DNA of 64,000 nt from Linepithema humile (Eukaryota > Arthropoda > Insecta > Hymenoptera > Formicidae). Shown one piece after another: positions 1 through 10,449 of the stretch. The translations under genes and the position numbers were made by a program. The stretch covers positions 1-64,000 of the forward strand of contig NC_090131.1 of the NCBI RefSeq assembly GCF_040581485.1, given 5' to 3'. Positions within the stretch are counted from its first letter, which is position 1; each line of letters starts with the position of its first letter. The notes beneath the pieces are model-generated. The model saw only the letters and a program-made list of their open reading frames with translations. It did not search any database and was not told the origin of the DNA.

Positions 1-2701
1 AAGGAAGGATGGCCTGGGTTGTTCTCAGGCCAAAAGTGCGATATTTGTTCCTTACCCTGTTTCTCCATTCCTCTAAGGCTTCTCGCTTAGCCTGGATACA
101 GAGTCTGACTTTAGCCGCGTGCTCCAGTGGTGCACCCTCCCGGTCCAAGTTTTTCGACTGTATGTACACGCGACGTAGAGCGAGTGCGGTCAGATCCAGC
201 GGTATCTGACGCGCCAGGATCATTGCCGCCACGAATGAGATTGTGCGATACCCGCAACACAATCTCAAAAAAATTTTCCTTTGTAGTTTGGATATTTCCA
301 TTTTAATTGCAACGTTTCCGGTTAAGTCTGTTGCCCATACCGGTGCTCCGTATAATAACACGAAATGTATCACGTTGGAATACAATCTTCTTGTCTGTTC
401 TCTAGGCCCCTTCAAGTTTGGCATTATGCCGGATAGAGCGGTGAACATCTTTTCGGCTTTGGGAATAGCGCCCATAAAATGCGGTGCGAATGTCCAGTCT
501 CAGTCTAGCGTAACGCCTAAGTAGCGCATGGTGTTTTTTACCTTTACCGGTTCACCTTTGACTAGTATGGAGACTGTCTGGCCTCTGACAGCGCTAGCTG
601 GGAAGACCATTGCTTCCGTTTTCGCAGAGGCGACTCTTAATCCTAATTTTTCTATTTCCAAGACCAACGAGGCCACCGCGAGTTCCGCCCTACACGCCGC
701 TTCCTTGATGGAGCCCCCAGAGGTAAGCAGAACCGTGTCATCTGCGTAGCAGAGCACCGTACACATCTCCAGCCGATCGGCAAATTCCAACACTTTGTCA
801 TACCCTATGTTCCATAGGGTAGGGCCCAGTGCCGACCCTTGAGGAACCCCTCGAGTGACCCTCTTCTTGGCGATTTCACCATATTGGTTTACATACACCA
901 GCCACCTATCACTCAAGTAGTCTCTGATTATTTCCAGCAGATATTCGGGAAATCCCTTTCTTTTCATGGCTCGGAGGATGGTGCCCCATGGCAGGGTGTT
1001 GAACGCATTGGCGATATCCAACCCTACTGCCAGCACCACTCGTCCTTGTTGCTCTTGTACGCACGATCGTAGGCGAAGGATAGCATCTATCGTGGATCTG
1101 CCTTCTCTGAATCCGTACTGTTCATCGGAGAGTCCATCGGTATCTTGGAGGTAAGTGTTAATGCGACCAACTATTAACCTTTCCATTAGTTTACCAGGTT
1201 CATCTAACAGACAAATAGGGCGATAACAAGCCGGATTATCCATCTGACCTTCCTTTTTCCGGAGAAGTACCAGATTCGCGATCTTACAGTTCTTTGGAAA
1301 TTTGCCTTCCTTCAGGCAAGAGTTGCAACATTTTGCCCAAGCTGATAGTAGGTGTTTAGCCGTTCCAGTTATTACAGATCCAAGTACTCCTCCCGGACCA
1401 GGGGCTTTGTTTCCTTGTATCTTTTTCTGAGCTCGTTTCACCTCTGATTCTTGAACATCCCATTCGGCCTGCCATGTAATCTGTTTTTTGTGGAGTTCTC
1501 GGTATCCATCACCCGGCGGAAATAGTACACTGAGTATTTTCTCCACAGTATTTGGCGGTAGTGCAGCGACTAACGGCATAGTCTGGGGCTTCATTTTCCT
1601 AGTTACGATTTGGAAGGGTCTTCCCCAGGGATCCTGGTCAATCGTCTCTAAGAGTTTTCTCCTTGCGTTATTTTTTGCTTTTCTTATAGCTAGTCTTAGT
1701 CTTCTTTGTGCATCTGTGTGTTGTCTTTCTGCATGTTTTTTTATGTCGTCCCTTCCGTTTTTCCTTGTTCTCGTGACTATTCTTCTTGTTTTTATGCAGT
1801 TTTCTCTTAGTGTGGCTATTTCTTTACACCACCAGTATGTATACTTCTGCCTGGTCTTTCTAGCTCTTGGCATTGCCACATCAGAGACCTCGGACAGTGT
1901 GGTGTCTAGCCAGGAAGCCTGCTCAACTGCACCTCCCTCCGATAGCTCTCTATCGATCCATGTCTTGGCCATGATCGCGGCCTCTAGTCGATCATTGTTC
2001 AACTTCTTCCCATTCCATCTGGGAAGACGAAGTCTAGATTCCTTTAATTTGTCCTTTACTCGATCAAGAGTGGATCCTATAGTTATTCGAACATATAAGT
2101 GATCTGAGGCGGTTTCCAGATCTACATAGCAGTTTCTTATTTTGCTAAGCATGGCTGGGTTTGCCCATGCAAGATCGATAGTTGATCGGCCTTGTGGTCT
2201 GACACATGTGGATGTGTTGTCTTTGTTAGTTAATATAAGGCCTCTACCCGCAGCCCATTCTGCTAGCATTTCGCCTCTAATTGAGCTCTTCTTGTCCCAT
2301 TGTAGGGATCTGGCGTTGAAGTCCCCTAATATTAGTACTGGTCTTCTACTATAAAGATCCAATATTGTGCTCATCGAGCTGAGGAAAGCCCTGAAATTTA
2401 CACCTCTTCTCGGTGAGCAGTAACATCCAACGATTAGACAACCGCCCCAGTCTACAGCTATCCAATCCGTTGTTCGCTCGATTAAATTGCAAGGGAGGTT
2501 TTCCCCCACATCACCACCACCCCAGGTGATTGCCACCTTGGGGGGGTTCCCAGTTGAGCCCCACCACCTAAAATTGTCCGGCACATAGTAGGGCTCCGTT
2601 ACAATGGCAAGGCTCGTGCTCCACTCAGCCATGTGTTGACTGAGTAGATCCTGAGCCCCGCCAGAATGATTAACGTTAGCTAAAATGAGAGATAAGGCCA
2701 T
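1..2701 (-). mobile_element. R1-clade non-LTR retrotransposon ORF2 (endonuclease + reverse transcriptase), one in-frame stop, 3' end outside window
   Basis: The reading frame starts at ATG 2701-2699 and encodes an apurinic-like endonuclease followed by a reverse transcriptase. The N-terminus has the R1-type ANVNHSGGAQDLL block. Endonuclease hallmarks VTEP, GDFNARS and SDH follow within about the first 215 residues. The RT core (about residues 430-720) has LDIANAFNTL, GVPQGSALGPTLWN and the catalytic YADD. After residue 733 the frame meets one TGA (502-500), then continues open in the same frame to the left edge with RT-thumb-like sequence, so the break is a single nonsense codon and not a frameshift. 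The protein would nick target DNA and prime reverse transcription in the nucleus. Clade assignment rests on the N-terminal block, the zinc knuckles of ORF1 and the overlapping ORFs. The copy is probably inactive. Confidence 0.9.
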
Positions 2702-3471
2702 TATTGTATATCGGTGTCCTCTATCTCCATACTTGTTACCTGTCTCGTATTTAAGACAGGTGTACTAGATCTACCCTTAATAGGGGGACATGGCGGGCAT
2801 TCAGTGCTACCCGCTCTATGATCGTCTTTTAGTCCTCTGCCCTTACAGATTGGGCAGCATGCTTTTTTCATACATGTTCCTACCTTATGGTCTGCTTCTC
2901 CACAGTTGTAACAATGTGAAGATCGATCCACGTTATTTGGAGGACATCTGTTGCTGGTATGTCCTCTAGCTAGACATCTGTAACACTGTATTGGTCTTTT
3001 TTGTAGTACCTCTATTCGTGCTATTGTCCAATCGATATTTATTCTTCCCTCTTCTGCAGCTTTAACAGCAGCCAGAGCAGGAACTTGGAGCCATATCGCA
3101 CCCATGTCCCGTTTGTATCGTCTAATAGGGTTGTGTCGTATGTCATCTACATGACAGCCACCCTTTTTTGCAATTATTTGTACAACTTCTTCTGGCGTTG
3201 TGGCATCTTCAGGGTCGGAGATTCTTAGATCTATTTTTTGCATAGGTCGTCCAATTTTGACCTCTTCCCCCTCGAAAACCTCCCTTAATTTGTTCGCGAG
3301 AGTATCTGCCTTATCATTTGCTTGTTCGCCCGGAATTTGAATTATCATTGCTCCTGTAAATGCAGGTTTAACCTTTGTATTCTCAATGCCCAACTCTTTG
3401 AGATTGATGGCTGCTTTTGCCTTTTGCAGTGTCTCAGTATATTTATCACCAGTGACATCTGGACCTGACAT
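2701..3471 (-). mobile_element. ORF1 (gag-like, three zinc knuckles) of the same retrotransposon
   Basis: This is a 256-residue frame immediately 5' of ORF2. Its C-terminal half carries CCHC-type zinc knuckles: CYRCLARGHTSNRC, CYNCGEADHKVGTC and a third beginning CPICKGRG. They are preceded by a predicted RNA-binding region, as in R1/TRAS/SART ORF1 proteins. The stop TAA and the ORF2 ATG share one base (TAATG), the arrangement known to support termination-reinitiation in SART1. ORF1 is short for this clade, and an in-frame stop lies 27 bases upstream of its ATG. The 5' part is therefore probably truncated or scrambled. The start lies within a 13-bp tandem repeat (unit TGACATCTGGAYC, about 3453-3488). 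Confidence 0.85.
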
Positions 3472-3561
3472 CTGGATCTGACATCTGGGATTTTTTTAAT
3501 TCTGGATTTTAATCTTGAAAACTTATCTCTTAGTCTAAATTGTAAACCTTGAGAAATTTGG

Positions 3562-3640
3562 GAGCCGACCAGGTTTTGAACTCGGGATCTTTCGTTTCAC
3601 AAATTTATCGCTTAACTTGCTACCCCACGACAGCTCCACT
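3562..3640 (-). repeat. tRNA-like sequence, possible SINE head or tRNA pseudogene
   Basis: Read on the minus strand, the ends GGAGCTG and CGGCTCC can pair as a 7-bp acceptor-like stem. A box-B-like GAGTTCAAAACC lies at the expected T-arm position and a weak box-A-like TAGCAAGTTAAG lies near the 5' side. The T-stem is imperfect and no clean anticodon arm is visible. This is more likely a tRNA-derived SINE fragment or pseudogene than a working tRNA. Confidence 0.35.
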
Positions 3641-3770
3641 ACTTTCTTATTTAATTTGATTATTTGTAGCGATTAAGACGACAATGAATAGAGCGAGAGT
3701 TTATTCTCAAAATATCTCAAAAACTAAGAGACCGCAGGGGAAAGGGTTGATCATGACACTTTCGCAAATT

Positions 3771-4201
3771 TTTTTTTTTTTTTTTTTTTTTTGAGCCCTA
3801 TCAATATGACGGCAGGGGGAGTGGGCGGAGAACCACTCTCTACGTGCAATGAGGGCCGGCCGTTATGCCGGAGTACCGGCGTGCTAACGAGACTGGCCAG
3901 GTCCCAGGTTTGTTTTGGAGTTATCTTCCTCCATAATTTTTTTTTTTTCCTATTTGGTGAAGTGTTTTTCGATTTTTAACGGGCCTTGGCGCTCCGAATT
4001 TCTTTTGAAATTTTCCTTCTAGGCATGCTCTTTGACCCATGCCGTCACCTCAGAGTCTTGCAACTCAGAGAGTCCAGCTATTGGAGCCTCTGCATCACGT
4101 CAAAGATGCATTCCATCGCAGAGGACTCTGATCTAATCCTGATCCAACTCTGTTATTGCTTGTCCTGATCTTTGTTGTAAAAAAAAAAAAAAAAAAAAAA
4201 A
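3771..4201 (+). repeat. Retroposed fragment with poly(T) at the left and poly(A) at the right
   Basis: A 22-base T run (3771-3792) is followed by about 385 bp of moderately GC-rich sequence with a GCCGG/CCGGC hairpin (about 3853-3885). It ends in a poly(A) run at about 4178-4201. The 3' poly(A) indicates a retroposed RNA, probably the 3' end of a LINE. The T run may be the tail of another element in the opposite orientation. No coding frame is recognisable. Confidence 0.5.
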
Positions 4202-4392
4202 TAGTTAATATATGTACTCACCAGTCGAATAGCACCTCGCACCTGAAGTAAGAATACGAATGAACATAATAAATACCCGCGTATATCTGCCTGTCTGTCT
4301 GCAGACTTATGTCGGACGAGACTACCCTTGAGAAAGATTACTTATTTACCTCGGTAGTTTTGCAGAGCGACTAGATCGCAAAGTGCACCGCG

Positions 4393-4712
4393 CAGTGCTG
4401 CCAGTCGGGCCGAATTGCTCTTTCGCCGGTTAAGTCGCGCATGCGCCTGCGATGATAAATACATCTATGTGTTATAAATGCGCAGTTTGGTAGGCTCCAT
4501 TAGACTGACAGGACAGGATAAGTTGTAGCATTTTTTTTTTTTTTTTTTTTATTATTTAAATATTTTACTTTTCTTTAACTTATCCTCAAATATCTTTATT
4601 ATTCAATATATGTATAATTTTTCTGGGGTCCGCACGCTTATAATACGTTATTGTGCACGGCCTGGTTTGTAGAAAGGATTGAAGGGGCAATCCGGCCCGA
4701 CTGGCAGCACTG
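4393..4712. mobile_element. Non-autonomous hAT-type element (MITE) with perfect 8-bp target-site duplication
   Basis: Terminal inverted repeats begin CAGTGCTGCCAGTCGGGCCG at both ends (identical over 20 bp, about 32 bp with a few mismatches). They are flanked by a perfect 8-bp direct repeat GCACCGCG at 4385-4392 and 4713-4720. Total length is 320 bp with no coding capacity. An 8-bp duplication and a CAGTG terminus are typical of the hAT superfamily. Confidence 0.85.
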
Positions 4713-4922
4713 GCACCGCGTGCGCATCGTATACTGTACTGTACCTTGCCGTGACACTGCACTAGGGATGGGCAAAAATCACTTGATTAATCGAACCGTT
4801 GCTTTTTTTTTTTATTAAGAAAACGATTATTCATCCAATGTATTTATGTTTATCAATTGCAACTTCGTTAACTTTTTTTTTTTTTTTTATGTTACAATAT
4901 TTTTTGCTAGATTTATTAGTTA

Positions 4923-5224
4923 TAAGACTGAATCTACAATAGGTGTAGTAAGCTTTAAGCCGTAAGAAATTAACCAATCACAGTCTATTATTTTTCTATA
5001 ATTTGCTTGTGACTACGTTTACACGTCACCCATAATCAGGTTTAACAACATCCGTAGTTGTGAAACTGACCAATCATAGTCAATCCATTTTTCAGAGGTA
5101 TAGCTGTGATTGGTTTTATTACTACATGTTATTAAACCCGATTATGCGTGACGTGTAAACGTAGTCTGTGATTAGAGAATTTTTTACGACTTACGGCTTA
5201 CGTCTCTATTGTAGAACAGGCCTT
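4923..5224. repeat. Hairpin MITE nested in the hAT element (PIF/Harbinger-like)
   Basis: Long imperfect inverted repeats: the left arm has CTACAATAG, TAAGCCGTAAG and ACCAATCACAG, then a block beginning CTACGTTTACACGTCAC. The right arm holds the reverse complements in mirrored order. The right terminus reads GGCCTGTTCTACAATAG on the minus strand next to TAA, suggesting a PIF/Harbinger-type end. The left end is more diverged. Confidence 0.6.
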
Positions 5225-5270
5225 AATCTTTTATATGTAGTCTGATATGGGCTTCAGATTTGTTTATGAT

Positions 5271-5402
5271 TTTGTTTACACCGATCGTTTAGTATGCGTA
5301 CTAAATCTGCTTCTCTGATAAGTATAAATTGTTTAAAATTTACACTAATCACAGTAGCACATTTAGTACTTGGTATACGTACTAAACGGTGTAAACCAGA
5401 CC
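5271..5402. repeat. Second nested hairpin MITE
   Basis: The left arm GTTTACACCGATCGTTTAGT...GTACTAAAT is mirrored by the right arm ATTTAGTACTTGG...ACTAAACGGTGTAAAC. It is an imperfect palindrome of about 130 bp without coding potential. Confidence 0.55.
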
Positions 5403-6273
5403 TGTTATAAAAATTAGAAATTAATCAAACATCGTCGATATTTTCAAGAATTAATCGTTTATAAAAAAAAAAAAAATAGTTATTTTTGATAATCGTTTAT
5501 TTTAAAGTAGATTTTTTTTTTAGCATCGCCCATTTTTACACTGCACTGTAAGACTTTTCGATAGTCAACCGACAGGAGGCGCTAGCAATTGGCTGCCAGC
5601 GATACCTCGACATGCGATATATCGAAACTCGAACGATACAATCAATCGATGTTCCATACGAAACCGGATACGACGAACAATCCGAAATATCTTCGAATAT
5701 ACGAGACCGGCTTCTTTTTCCGGAGCCGCATGTAAAACGGTACTCTGTTCAGAGCCAGCATTAGGATCAGTCGAAATTCACACAAACATCCAATTTCTCT
5801 TCCAGCAACAACTTTTGCAACAAGGAACCGCGAGTGTCGCGTGACTCGGTTTGAAAACAACAAACATACCAACAGCTGACACAACCGTTAGGCCGTGATG
5901 CCAGGACGAAGAGAGACACGGTCCCACGTAAACCGTAAAGCTCGTATCAGACTACGCATTGAAGATTGAAGTTTGTCCAATCGAAAGAAAAGGAGCTAAA
6001 AGTTCTTTATCTCGATTGGTCAAATGTTAATCTTCGTGTGAGTCGTCGGTGAATTAGATCTAGTCTTGCGGACGGATGACTAAAATTAAGTGTATTCTGC
6101 ATTTTGTGATAAAGACCATTTATCATTCAATTTAATTTAGAAAGTTTAGAAGGTTATTCGTATTCCTGACATTCATTTACTACAGTCGGAGTTACACCAA
6201 TCGGAGCACGTGGTTCGATTCAAACGGGTAACGAACAGGCCACGCTACAGGGCGCGCGGTGCTCTGAGCGTTA

Positions 6274-6422
6274 TAGCGTTTTCGATTATACAGGATTTGA
6301 ACGACCCAGGGTTGGTTAATGACGTCATTGCAACCTCTCCACCAATGAAAGACTTGCATTTATAGTAAAATAGTGATTGATCAACCCTGGGTCGTTCAAA
6401 TCCTGTATAATCGAAAACGCTA
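6274..6422. mobile_element. MITE with about 40-bp perfect terminal inverted repeats and TTA target duplication
   Basis: The arms start TAGCGTTTTCGATTATACAG and are exact reverse complements for about 40 bp. The flanks are TTA at 6271-6273 and 6423-6425. Length is 149 bp. A 3-bp TTA duplication fits PIF/Harbinger-type elements. Confidence 0.75.
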
Positions 6423-6663
6423 TTAAATTATAGTCGGAACTAGAGCCACATTTGTCCAGTCGTATTTATCGTTTGTCGAGTAACTTTCAGGATTATGAAT
6501 ACCGTCCAATATCTACCGATCAACAAAGACTTTATTATCTCCTTCTACTTCACTAGACAAAGATGAGACTACTGTTCAATACCAGTTGTCTCTTTCTAAA
6601 GTAAAGACAACTTTTCAGCCAACCGCGCAGTATATTTATTATACGTCTGTGACTACACATTGA

Positions 6664-6762
6664 GGCTGTGTTCCAAAATCCACTGCCAGTGCTGAAAATC
6701 TATAGTTTACGTTACGTATATTGTAAATTTTCAGTACTGGTAGTGAATTTTGGAACGCAGCC
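6664..6762. mobile_element. 99-bp MITE with TGA target duplication
   Basis: The ends GGCTGTGTTCCAAAAT and its near-exact reverse complement bracket an imperfect palindrome. TGA flanks both sides (6661-6663 and 6763-6765). It interrupts the outer end of the MITE that forms the inner edge of the right inverted-repeat arm, so it inserted later. Confidence 0.7.
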
Positions 6763-7071
6763 TGAAGATTGAGATTGAAGATTAACATTTGACCAATCGA
6801 GATAAAGAACTTTTAGCTCCTTTTCTTTCGATTGGACAAACTTCAATCTTCAATGCGTAGTCTGATACGAGCTTTACGGTTTACGTGGGACCGTGTCTCT
6901 CTTCGTCCTGGCATCACGGCCTAACGGTTGTGTCAGCTGTTGGTATGTTTGTTGTTTTCAAACCGAGTCACGCGACACTCGCGGTTCCTTGTTGCAAAAG
7001 TTGTTGCTGGAAGAGAAATTGGATGTTTGTGTGAATACATATTTTATTATATTCTTAATAATTGCGCAGCT

Positions 7072-8469
7072 ATGGATAAAACCACTTTCCTTGATATTGA
7101 CGATTCTATTGGGACGAAAAACTTATTATTACCTGTAAATACGTGAATATAAAGTGAATTTATGTATAAACGCTAACTGCGGTATATATATTCATATATT
7201 TATATATTCCATTTTTTAATAGGATGAGAACAGAGATGCTTTGAATCAGCGGATGGACGAATTGATGAAACAATTTGACAGGACACCATCGATTCTTGTG
7301 CAACCTATTCCTGGTTTGTGTTGCGCTTTGTCGTTAATTGTATAAAGAATCTAAGCTCTGAAATGTGGTTGTAGGTATTTGTATTAAGACTAGATCAACT
7401 AATAAGGAAAAGGTTTTCGTAAATATATGTGTGACGGATGTGATTCCATCGCCGGAAGATATATCCGATGCTAAATTGTATCAACTTTTAAATGATGAAG
7501 TACCTGCTTATACCATACCGATGAGTATTGGTGCTGAAAGGACGGAGGTGGATAAAGGTGTGACAAAGCTGCTTCCTTGTTTTCTAAAAGAATGTTACAA
7601 AGGCATGGTGGCGAGATAAGAAACTAGTATTTGTAAAATGTTACAATCTGTTTTACAGCTGGCGTACCTTGTGCAACTTTCGATGTCGTGATCAATTCAA
7701 CTTACTTGAAGAAATGTCAAAAGAGAAAACATTTCATGGCGTTTACAGTATTGGTTGTATTGAGTGGTGTAGCGGACAAATTTGACAAAAAACTCGATAC
7801 AGAAAATTATGTTGTTCTTAAAAATCGGACGGTATGTACACGTAGAAAAAAAAATATACCGTAATATCTGAAGTTTGTTGATCGATATCGGATAATGTTA
7901 TAGGTAATGGGTAAACTGCAGCAGCACAGGATAGAGAAACGTGAGCCTAGAAAGCCGCAAGGTCGACCATTGATAGAGGAAATGTCGCATTCTACGAAAC
8001 GTACTGACAATGAGATGTATCCACAAATTAGAAATATCGGTAAAAGAGATTGTATAATTTTAAGAAAACCACTGAAAGGCCCGGTTGAGCGTTTAATTGC
8101 TTTGTTTAATATGCCGAAAAGCGTGAGTCACAAAATTATTACATAGATTATCTGTTTTACAGATCGACATTTGATCCGATGATGTAAGTGTAACGTGTTT
8201 TGTCACTTGCAGGTTTCAATTGAGGACGTAGAAGTATTGATTAATTCTGATCGCATAAATGTCACGGATAAAAAAGCTTCCGATATGTACGACGTTTTAC
8301 TGCCGTATACGCTAAAGGCGAATAACGCGAAAGCCTTTTTCGATCGTAATATTTCGGTGAGAATTTCTACTTTTTCTTTTTTTTTTTTTTACATTAGGAT
8401 ACATGTAGAAGTGTATATGCTCTTATTTTCCAGGTTTTACGAGTAGATATATTGATGGAAGAAAAATAA
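7072..8469 (+). CDS. PIH1D1: PIH1 domain-containing protein 1 (R2TP co-chaperone subunit), 7 exons
   Basis: The model joins 7072-7134, 7223-7313, 7375-7557, 7659-7831, 7904-8122, 8213-8356 and 8434-8469. All junctions are GT-AG, phases are consistent, and it gives 302 residues. PIH1D1 is the adaptor of the R2TP complex (RUVBL1/RUVBL2/RPAP3). It recruits phosphorylated clients to HSP90 for assembly of snoRNPs, RNA polymerase II and PIKKs. The PIH1 domain begins around residue 50 with GICIKTRSTNKEKVFVNIC and TDVIPSPEDIS. It continues through VLKNRTVMGKLQQHRIEKR, and a CS-like C-terminal half ends VLRVDILMEEK. The ATG at 7072 was chosen because it gives the usual short N-terminus; the frame stays open upstream without a better ATG. 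The region just upstream is the right arm of the long inverted repeat. The stop codon is followed at once by an AATAAA-like run. Confidence 0.9.
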
Positions 8470-8767
8470 AAAAGGAGATACAAGAATACAAAAGAGTAAT
8501 TTCTCTTTTCCGTTTGCGCCTTTCCCGATTCCAACAAATTTTTATCGATTCCACATTTTATAAACGTGATTCAAGTTTTATCATGTTTCCTGATTCTAAA
8601 GCCTCTTAATTTCTAAAGTTTCAGTGACGGTATGTATCAGCTATTTATTTGCTAAATATATCTACGGAAATAGAAATGAATAAACTCGTAAAAATTATTA
8701 ACTCAACGAACGAACGAGATATAAAATATATTTCGCAAAGCGATATAAATCGAACGAGATAAATTTC

Positions 8768-10449
8768 TCACATTTCGGTACGAAACGTCGGTCGTTCTAT
8801 ACCTATCGTGCTAAAAGTTTGTGGCAAAAAATACACTGTATTTACACCTATCATGAAACAAGCTACATATTTGTTAACTAGATCGACGAAGACCTTATTT
8901 TGATTTCCGCTATAGTCCTGACATTTCATGAGCTCCCTCCAATTGATTCCTAATATGGCACACATTGTAGCATAGCTGAGAAATTTACAAAAAGTTTTTG
9001 TCGCGATAACACCAGCGAAACCGAGCACGGTTCTAAGAATCAAATGACCGAGTGTAAAGGGCGTCGGCCAAACGATATTGTATGGCGGCGAAAATAGCGA
9101 CGTACTCAGTGCACCTGTGTAATAACTGAACCATGCACCTGTATGAATTCCTGCTGTGACTGATACAACCATTGCGGTATCGCTTCTGAAATAGATGAGT
9201 GAATAAAAAATTACAGATAAGTATAATTTGTAATAATCTTGTAAAACTTAATTAATTAGGCGTATGTTGTCGTTGCGATAATTGCAATATCGATTATTCG
9301 TGCATTATATATCTACCTGGTAGGTGTCCATTTGTCACTGCATGGATAATATACGATAGTGGCGATACTGACTGCGATCAGTATCGCTAATAGCCAGACA
9401 TTTGTGATGATGTAGATATTTGTCATTTCTACTAAAGGTACCAACGGTACCATTAATGCAGTCGCTAATATTAAGCCCGCCACAATATCCAGGACGGTGT
9501 GCATACCTAGATAGAGTCTACTCGTACTGACGAGTACACACCTGAGAAAAGCATTGTACATTACAGAGTTGAATTATTTTACACGAATACAAGCGAATTG
9601 ATGAGTCATTTAATGATTGATTGATGAAACAATTGCCAATTGCGATATGTTACTTACCAAATGAAAGCAACCGTACAACCGATAGAAAATGGATAAATAT
9701 ATTTATCCATTGTAAATAATACTATGCTAAATGGAATTGTGAGACCAACCATGGCATGAGTGGATGGCATTCCGTATTCTTGTGACCATTTATTTTGTAA
9801 TCTGACTGCTGGTGGACACGCCGGCCTGGGCCAACGAATTATATCTTTCAATATCTGTCCTGAAAACATTTCATACAAATTTGATAACAAGGTCTTTGGT
9901 CAAGTGTAAAACACACGTACACACACATATTACTGTTTCTAATTATCAATTGATTTTACCGATACTCATAACAGTGGCCCATACTAAGACTACTCTTCTG
10001 CCAAGGGCTCCATCAATATTCCAAAACAAGAAAGGTATAAAAGCGCAATAAAATATTTCGTCTCCTAGTTCAGTACCAAATAAAAATAAATAATACCAAA
10101 ACAAATTTGTGATTGTATAATGTGGATTCTGTAAAACCATTGAGGTCTCTTTCTCCCGTTTTTTTGTCGACTCATCTTTTTCTCTAGAGTATTCTATTTG
10201 CCTACATCCATTGAACTGTTTGTTGTTTGCGTCGCAACCATTTATTTCTTTACTGTGGCAAGTGAAAACATGATTCTTCTTATAATTATCAATTTTTTCA
10301 GAAATATATTTGTTGTCTTCATTTTGCGATGTTTTACTCTCCTTAAGGTTTTCATAATGTTCATAGTAATGTATTTTGACACCAAAAAATTGTTGAATTG
10401 ATGCGACTAGTTGTGGGTCCTTTAAATAGTTAATTAACTCCAATGCCAT
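8768..10449 (-). CDS. SGPP1: Sphingosine-1-phosphate phosphatase (SGPP family), 4 exons
   Basis: The model joins complement of 8768-9185, 9317-9541, 9658-9859 and 9960-10449. GT-AG sites and phases all fit, giving 444 residues. The enzyme dephosphorylates sphingosine-1-phosphate and related long-chain base phosphates in the ER membrane, lowering S1P and feeding ceramide synthesis. The three PAP2/lipid phosphatase motifs are present: KDIIRWPRP (168-176), PSTH (195-198) and SRLYLGMH (238-245). Several hydrophobic membrane segments follow the first motif. The N-terminal 100 residues before the first membrane span are Lys/Glu/Asn-rich and poorly conserved, as in animal SGPPs. It converges on PIH1D1 with about 300 bp between stop codons. 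Whether it corresponds to SGPP1 or SGPP2 cannot be decided here, since insects usually have one gene. Confidence 0.92.

Larger units (their letters stand above)
4763..5538. mobile_element. Second hAT-type non-autonomous element with nested hairpins
   Basis: The element starts TAGGGATGGGCAAAAATC and ends GCATCGCCCATTTTTA, which are imperfect terminal inverted repeats of a common hAT type. It is flanked by a perfect 8-bp duplication CACTGCAC (4755-4762 and 5539-5546). The interior is AT-rich, lacks open frames and contains the two hairpin elements listed separately. It lies 50 bp from the preceding hAT element. Confidence 0.75.
5776..7036. repeat. Long inverted repeat: two 260-bp arms (5776-6035 and 6777-7036) around a 741-bp spacer
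   Basis: I compared the arms base by base by reverse complement and saw no mismatch over 260 bp. Pairing stops sharply at both ends. The right arm covers the sequence just 5' of the PIH1D1 coding start, so the left arm is an inverted copy of that gene's proximal promoter/leader. The inner part of each arm carries a small MITE with the terminus GACTACGCATTGAAGATTG. The spacer contains two further MITEs with 3-bp duplications. Confidence 0.9.

Noticed and set aside
1488..2102. 204-codon plus-strand protein
   Set aside because: Shadow of the retrotransposon ORF2 on the other strand.
3562..3640. Functional tRNA gene
   Set aside because: The T-stem is imperfect and no proper anticodon arm can be drawn; kept only as a tRNA-like repeat.
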